Below, piece by piece: positions 5,565 through 9,599 of a DNA stretch of 9,599 bases. Every line of letters starts with the position of its first letter. Positions within the stretch are counted from its first letter, which is position 1. The translations under genes and the position numbers were made by a program. The notes beneath the pieces were generated by a model. That model worked only from the letters and a program-made list of their open reading frames with translations. It did no database searches and was not told the DNA's origin. This DNA is from Clostridia bacterium (GTDB taxonomy: Bacteria > Bacillota > Clostridia > UBA1381): contig JAFXBO010000166.1 of NCBI GenBank assembly GCA_017521775.1, forward strand, positions 1 to 9,599. Direction: 5' to 3'.

Positions 5565-7781
5565 ATGCCAAGAAAGAAAAAGGAAAGAATTACTTGGTAT
5601 TACAGAGTTTCTACCAAGATGCAGAAGAAAAGCTTTGAAAATCAGCCAATAGAGTTCAAAGAACTATTTTCTGATATGGTAAAGATTGGCAAAAAAGATT
5701 TAGTAATGGCAGATAAAGTTTATTGCGACTATGGAGAAACAGGTACAAAGTTTAATCGTGATGGTTTTCTTGAAATGCTTGAGGATGCTGGACTGAATGT
5801 TACAGTTTTTGAAGGTGAAAAAGTTCAAGTTGGAGATGACCCAAGAAAAAAAGTCAGACAGATTAAATATGTTACTACAGTAAACCCTAATAAAAAACCA
5901 CTATTCGATACTATCTGGATGAAGGCAACTTCGAGGTTCGCGAGAAATATCGAAGCCTATGATTTTGTAAAAACCTTGAAATTAAAGGGTGTAAGTCTTT
6001 GGTTTATAGATATAGACCTCCATAGTGACCAAGAAGATTTTGAGAGTGCCTTAAGAAAGCATTTTGAAAATGATATGGCCTACTCTGAAAAAGGTAGCAG
6101 AGACCAAAAACTATATCAAAGAAAACGAAAGAGAGAAAATATTTTATCTCATAACCCTCCCTATGGTTATAAATACCATAAGAGACAGAATGGAAAAAGA
6201 GAGTATTATACCATTATAAAAGGAAAAGATGAAATCGTTAGGGAGATTTTTAATCTTTCACTTCAATATGGGGAGACAGAAGTAGCTAAAATCCTAACTG
6301 CAAGAGGTATTTCTTCCAGCAAAGATGGTAAAAGTGGTAAGTTTTCTCCTTCAACTGTAAGAAATATACTTAATAATGAAAAATATATGGGGTTAAACTT
6401 TGTTGGAAAGTTTACATCAGGTGATGTCTTTCATAAATTGAGTTCTGTAGTAATAACAGAAGAATATAAAGATAACCTAAAAGAACATAAAGGATTGCCT
6501 AAAATGGTTGAGCCTGAATTGTGGTATGCAGCACAGGAAGCAAGGAGAAGTAGGACAACAGAGGGTTCAACAGGTGTTGTAGGCGCAAGACCAACAACTG
6601 CTACTGAATACCAAAAATATTTAAAGTGTGGAATATGTGGTAATCACTACACCTATGATGCTAATAAAGGTGGAAATCCACATTATAGGTGTTCCACAAA
6701 AAGAAATAATGGTGTTGAGGCTTGTAATGCTTCAAATGTAATGTTATATCAAATTGATAGTTGGATGGAACAAATGAAGAATGGTGGAATGTATGAAATC
6801 ATCAAATCTGACTATCAAAACACCATTAACTCACTTATTAGATTATTGGAATACAATTTACACCAGCTATTAAATCCTTCTTCTATCTCTAATGAGGAAA
6901 AAGCAGAATTACAAAGACAAATAGAAGAAAAGTCACTTATTTATGAGGAATTCTATGCGAAACATTTGAGTACATCATATAAAAGTTTTGTGGAAAAAAG
7001 TATAGTTGATAAAAAACTTGCTGAATTATCAGAGGAATTAAGTGATTTAGAGAAGAAAATAAATAGTAGTGATGCATCTGATGAAAAATACATTGATGAA
7101 CTCAAAAAGTTATTTAGGATTACTTTTGAGGAAATCAAGGTTGCGGAACACTTAAAAAAGGATTATACAGAAGAAGAAATCTTTGCATTGTTAGAAAACA
7201 TAGTAATATATGGTAAGACTTCTAACCACAGTAATAGAAGCCCTAAAATAAGCATTATACCCACTTTGATACCATTTGAAAGAGCACAGGGAGTTATTAA
7301 AGCAGGTTATGATAACTTATCATATAGAATGTGGTATGATAGTGAAATCCTGACTTACAATGCTGAAGAAGATGCTTGGTATGTTGCAAGGGAAGAAACT
7401 GATACAGATACAGAAGTTGAAAAAGTTGATTTCTCTGATAAATCATATCAGTATTATATTCCAGAGGATAAAACCAAAGATGGTTGGAGATTGAAGAAAA
7501 TAGCAAGAGAAGATTGGACTGTTGAAAGTTCTGTCGTTTTACCTCTTGTACCATCTGACTATCCTTATAATTTAGGACTTGAAGATGTGGAAGTACCAAA
7601 GAAGAGTCAATCCGCAAAAGACAAGCTCCAATTAAAAACTAAACAACCTGTCATTTCACTTGAAAATGCTATTGAAGAAGAAACAGCAGAATTATGTGGT
7701 GACCTAATTCAACAGGCAAGAAGACACGTTGAAAGGTTGGAAAAGGCCTTTACAGATTATATAAAGTCAATTGAAGAATAA
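5565..7781 (+). CDS. Large serine recombinase (integrase/excisionase of the element)
   Basis: 738 residues, start ATG 5565 after GGTGGTGG. The catalytic resolvase fold begins at about residue 9 (ITWYYRVSTKMQ); Ser16 is the predicted nucleophile and Arg14 a conserved partner. SRFARN (about 123-128) supplies further active-site arginines. About 35 residues between the FNRDGFLEML motif and that point look inserted. The recombinase domain covers about 190-310 (NPPYGYKYHKR to NILNNEKYMGLNFVGKF). A zinc ribbon follows with Cys355, Cys358, Cys376 and Cys387, then a long coiled coil at about 420-540. The last 200 residues are an acidic and aromatic extension of unclear role. The enzyme should cut and join attP and attB in the cytoplasm through a Ser-linked intermediate; here the site is comM. 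Direction control in this family needs a separate small factor; none is certain here, although the micro-ORF and the XRE protein are candidates. Confidence 0.95.
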   Translation: MPRKKKERITWYYRVSTKMQKKSFENQPIEFKELFSDMVKIGKKDLVMADKVYCDYGETGTKFNRDGFLEMLEDAGLNVTVFEGEKVQVGDDPRKKVRQIKYVTTVNPNKKPLFDTIWMKATSRFARNIEAYDFVKTLKLKGVSLWFIDIDLHSDQEDFESALRKHFENDMAYSEKGSRDQKLYQRKRKRENILSHNPPYGYKYHKRQNGKREYYTIIKGKDEIVREIFNLSLQYGETEVAKILTARGISSSKDGKSGKFSPSTVRNILNNEKYMGLNFVGKFTSGDVFHKLSSVVITEEYKDNLKEHKGLPKMVEPELWYAAQEARRSRTTEGSTGVVGARPTTATEYQKYLKCGICGNHYTYDANKGGNPHYRCSTKRNNGVEACNASNVMLYQIDSWMEQMKNGGMYEIIKSDYQNTINSLIRLLEYNLHQLLNPSSISNEEKAELQRQIEEKSLIYEEFYAKHLSTSYKSFVEKSIVDKKLAELSEELSDLEKKINSSDASDEKYIDELKKLFRITFEEIKVAEHLKKDYTEEEIFALLENIVIYGKTSNHSNRSPKISIIPTLIPFERAQGVIKAGYDNLSYRMWYDSEILTYNAEEDAWYVAREETDTDTEVEKVDFSDKSYQYYIPEDKTKDGWRLKKIAREDWTVESSVVLPLVPSDYPYNLGLEDVEVPKKSQSAKDKLQLKTKQPVISLENAIEEETAELCGDLIQQARRHVERLEKAFTDYIKSIEE

Positions 7782-7798
7782 TTGAAAAGAGTGATAAT

Positions 7799-8949
7799 AT
7801 GTTGAACAAGCGACTATTACCAATCCTATTTTCATTATTATTAAGTCTATCATTTGTCTCTGGTTGTAGTAGGAATGAAGTAATAGAAAACCCTATATCA
7901 GTTGAAACAGGTAATGTCATAGCAACTGACACACCACAAGAAAAAGAAATAATAAAGAACGACACTACTATCAAAGAAGATAGTAGTGTCGAAGTTCACT
8001 TTATTGATGTTGGTCAAGCAGATGCAGCATTATTAATTAGTGATAATGAGGTTATGCTTATTGATGGTGGAAATGCACCTGACTCAAACCTTATATATTC
8101 CTATTTAACAAAGCATAATATAAGTCATATAGACTATATGATAGGCACCCATGCCCACGAAGACCATATGGGCGGATTATCTGGTGCATTATCAAAAGCA
8201 ACTGTTGGTACAGTATTTGCACCAAAGACAGAAAATGATGCCAAGTTCTATCAAAGTTTTAAAAGGCTTGTTTCTGAAAAAGGGTTATCAATAACAACCC
8301 CACGCAGACATTCAAATTAGGAAGTTGTAAAGTTCAATTATATTGTCCTACCTATGAAAGTGCAAGTGACTTAAATAACACTTCAATAATGACAAAAGTT
8401 GTCTGTGGAGAAACTTCATTTCTTTTTACAGGAGATGCTGAAGCTGAAGAAGAAAGAGATATTATAAATCAAGGTTATGACCTATCTGCCACAGTATTAA
8501 AGGCAGGTCATCATGGAAGTGATACCTCCTCAAGTTATGTGTTTTTAAGAGAGGTAATGCCTGAATATGTTGTTATATCAGTTGGAAAGAATAATCAATA
8601 TGGACATCCAGACGAGGGTGCTTTAAGCAGATTTAGGGATGTAGGTGCTAAAACGTACAGGACAGATTTACAAGGCGATATAATTTTACAAAGTAATGGT
8701 AAAGAAATCACAGTAAATACACAAAAGAATGCTACAATAGAAGTTAACCCTACTGTACCACCTGTTGTTGAAGAAGAAAATGTAGTAGAGAATACACCAT
8801 CTTCATCATACATTGGAAATAAGAATAGTAAGAAGTTTCATTATCCTTCCTGTCATTCTTTACCCATTGAGAAGAATAGAAGATATTTTAATTCAAGGTC
8901 AGAAGCAATATCGAGTGGGTATGACCCTTGTAAAAACTGCAACCCCTGA
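7799..8949 (+). pseudogene. ComEC-like metallo-beta-lactamase-fold lipoprotein with Ada-like tail, frameshifted
   Basis: ATG 7799 lies 17 bases after the recombinase stop, so it is probably cotranscribed with it. Residues 1-23 are a lipoprotein signal with lipobox VSGC, so the mature protein would be anchored outside the membrane. After a polar linker the metallo-beta-lactamase fold begins (VHFIDVGQADAALL), with metal ligands THAHEDH (His118, His120, Asp122, His123). The frame ends at TAG 8318-8320. The continuation lies in the -1 frame from about 8303: FKLGSCKVQLYCPTYES, then NNTSIM, FLFTGDAEAEEE, KAGHHGSDTSS and GHP. This fold matches the C-terminal domain of ComEC, linked to degrading one DNA strand during uptake. 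The last 45 residues (FHYPSC, YFNSRSEA, GYDPCKNC) form an Ada-type metal-binding module. One indel near 8303-8307 breaks a gene of about 382 residues; all motifs are otherwise intact, so a recent mutation or sequencing error is likely. Confidence 0.85.
7960..7991 (+). repeat. Perfect 13-bp hairpin inside the lipoprotein gene
   Basis: CGACACTACTATC (7960-7972) pairs exactly with GATAGTAGTGTCG (7979-7991) over the 6-base loop AAAGAA. It encodes the linker between the signal peptide and the catalytic fold, where sequence is free to vary. It has no T-run, so it is not an ordinary terminator. Confidence 0.8.
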
Positions 8950-9000
8950 TTACAACAGGGATTGAAAAGTTGTAATATTTTACTCAATTTTCTTTTTTTA
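8949..9000 (+). terminator. Likely terminator after the recombinase-lipoprotein operon
   Basis: ATTACAAC (8949-8956) pairs with GTTGTAAT (8969-8976) over a 12-base loop, starting in the stop codon of the lipoprotein gene. It is followed by T-rich DNA with a T7 run near 8992-8999. The stem is AT-rich, so termination may be partial. Confidence 0.45.
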
Positions 9001-9029
9001 TTGCATTTGATATCTTGATGTGGTATAAT
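9001..9029 (+). promoter_or_regulatory. Outward promoter at the right end of the element
   Basis: TTGCAT (9001-9006), 17 bases, TATAAT (9024-9029) preceded by TGG, an extended -10. A second TATAAT at 9060-9065 has only a poor -35 (TTAAAT). Transcription would run rightward through the inverted repeat into comM. Confidence 0.6.
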
Positions 9030-9099
9030 TAATAAGTTAAATATAGTAATGTGAGATAGTATAATTTTTTTCAAAGTTATACGTTAAAAAGGAATAAAA

Positions 9100-9599
9100 A
9101 TGCGGTCAATAATTTTTCAAAAGAGGGGATTTTTTTATTTAATTGTACCTCAAATAATGGTGTTTTTAAAAATTACGAGTGCTTCAAACCCTTATAAATC
9201 AAGGGTTTTCTGTGTCTGGAGTAAGCCTTATAACAGACTTCTCATTGGAACGCCCGGCAGCGGCAAGTCAATGATTGCGCAGAGAATACCGACAATTCTC
9301 CCCGATATGAGCCTTGAAGAGGCTATCGAGGTAACAAAAATCTATTCTGTAGCAGGCGAGCTTGAAAGCGGTGTAAACCTTATTGCAAAAAGACCTTTTC
9401 GTACTCCGCACCACAGTGCCAGTGCAGTAAGCATAGTAGGCGGCGGCGCAAAGGCACGCCCGGGTGAAATATCCCTTGCACACAACGGTGTATTATTCCT
9501 TGACGAATTTCCCGAATACAGAAAAGATGTAATAGAATCAATGCGTCAGCCTCTTGAGGACAAAAAAATAACCGTCACACGTGCGGCGGCATCATATAC
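9100..9599 (+). CDS. comM: Element-supplied start fused in frame to the ComM ATPase half (partial at window end)
   Basis: ATG 9100 has AAAAAGGA upstream at about seven bases and a promoter at 9001-9029. The 46 element codons (starting [10 protein letters not shown]) run without a stop through the right inverted repeat and attR, then into comM at 9238. An internal ATG at 9157 (no clear ribosome binding site) is in the same frame. From [11 protein letters not shown] the sequence is canonical ComM/YifB: Walker A GTPGSGKS, the FRTPHHSAS motif, [19 protein letters not shown] with Walker B, then the window ends. The chimera lacks ComM's N-terminal Lon-like region but keeps the ATPase core. In the excised circle the same start would instead read into the left end and stop at 209-211, giving a 59-residue peptide. 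The comM identity is certain; expression of the chimera is inferred from the signals. Confidence 0.7.
   Translation, partial: MRSIIFQKRGFFYLIVPQIMVFLKITSASNPYKSRVFCVWSKPYNRLLIGTPGSGKSMIAQRIPTILPDMSLEEAIEVTKIYSVAGELESGVNLIAKRPFRTPHHSASAVSIVGGGAKARPGEISLAHNGVLFLDEFPEYRKDVIESMRQPLEDKKITVTRAAASY
9113..9225. repeat. Right arm of imperfect terminal inverted repeat
   Basis: Partner of 184-295. Blocks in order are TTTTTCAAAAGAGGGGA (9113-9129), TGTAC (9144-9148), TGGTGTTTT (9158-9166), CCTTATA (9190-9196), TTTTCT (9206-9211) and TGGAGTAAG (9217-9225). The segment is also translated as part of the open frame that fuses to comM. Confidence 0.75.
9217..9249. other. attR: attR: right attachment junction in comM
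   Basis: The element arm TGGAGTAAG (9217-9225) is followed 13 bases later by the core TTCT (9239-9242), then host comM (CATTGGAACG). AGA at 9235-9237 and TCT at 9240-9242 form the inner part of a dyad centred at 9238/9239. In the excised circle this dyad joins the left-end arm. This is the arrangement expected of a serine-recombinase attP. Confidence 0.75.

Larger units (their letters stand above)
175..9242. mobile_element. Integrative element inserted in comM, large-serine-recombinase type, about 9.07 kb
   Basis: The ends are set by the split comM gene. Joining base 174 to base 9243 restores the comM reading frame and the family motif [15 protein letters not shown]. The bases TTCT occur at both junctions (171-174, 9239-9242) in the same codon phase. 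The interior is AT-rich against a more GC-rich host gene. It encodes a large serine recombinase, an XRE regulator, a micro-ORF resembling a recombinase N-terminus, a ComEC-like lipoprotein, a zincin-like gene and three unknown proteins. No relaxase, coupling ATPase, replication initiator or phage structural gene is seen. It is therefore a non-autonomous integrative or trans-mobilised element, or a decayed one, rather than a complete conjugative element or prophage. The boundary is uncertain by a few bases because the crossover dinucleotide cannot be fixed. Confidence 0.87.

Noticed and set aside
1..9599. CRISPR array, tRNA or rRNA genes, IS elements
   Set aside because: No regularly spaced repeat set, no tRNA-like cloverleaf at either insertion junction, no rRNA sequence and no DDE or HUH transposase frame were seen on either strand.

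Overview
The window is a roughly 9.07-kb, AT-rich integrative element sitting inside the comM (yifB, Mg-chelatase-like AAA+ ATPase) gene of a more GC-rich host. The host looks like a Clostridia-type Firmicute. Evidence for that is strong AGGAGG ribosome binding sites, codon use, a clostridial-style large serine recombinase and a lipoprotein with a standard Firmicute lipobox. Genus cannot be read from the sequence. The two comM pieces (2-211 and from 9238) rejoin in frame if everything between a shared TTCT (171-174 and 9239-9242) is removed. This restores the P-loop region [15 protein letters not shown], and it fixes the insertion point to within a base or two.

Layout: (1) 1-174, N-terminal side of comM, closed by an element-derived stop. 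(2) 184-295, left arm of an imperfect terminal inverted repeat. (3) 311-341, a strong terminator for a three-gene minus-strand operon (1894 to 346) of unrecognised proteins, with its promoter at 1918-1945. (4) 1946-2430, a non-coding stretch with a perfect 14-bp hairpin, phased short repeats and GT-skewed DNA. (5) 2451-3610, a minus-strand zincin-type (HEWGH) gene of the polyvalent-protein type, broken by a frameshift. (6) 3617-4171, an approximately 550-base non-coding region packed with hairpins, read from a textbook minus-strand promoter (TTGACA-17-TATAAT, 4178-4206). (7) 4316-7781 and on to 8949, a plus-strand operon: XRE-type regulator, a 37-residue recombinase-like micro-ORF lacking the catalytic serine, a 738-residue large serine recombinase, and a frameshifted ComEC-like metallo-beta-lactamase lipoprotein with an Ada-like cysteine tail. 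(8) 9001-9238, an outward promoter, ribosome binding site and start codon whose reading frame runs straight into the 3' part of comM. (9) The rest of comM, cut by the window end.

How it fits together: the recombinase integrates and excises the element at comM, the XRE protein probably controls it from the shared divergent intergenic region, and the left half is cargo of unknown role. No relaxase, coupling protein or replication gene is visible, so any transfer would have to use another element's machinery. The points most worth following are the long inverted repeats at the ends, the promoter-equipped right end that fuses to ComM's ATPase half, the structured minus-strand leader, and the Ser-to-Gly micro-recombinase peptide.
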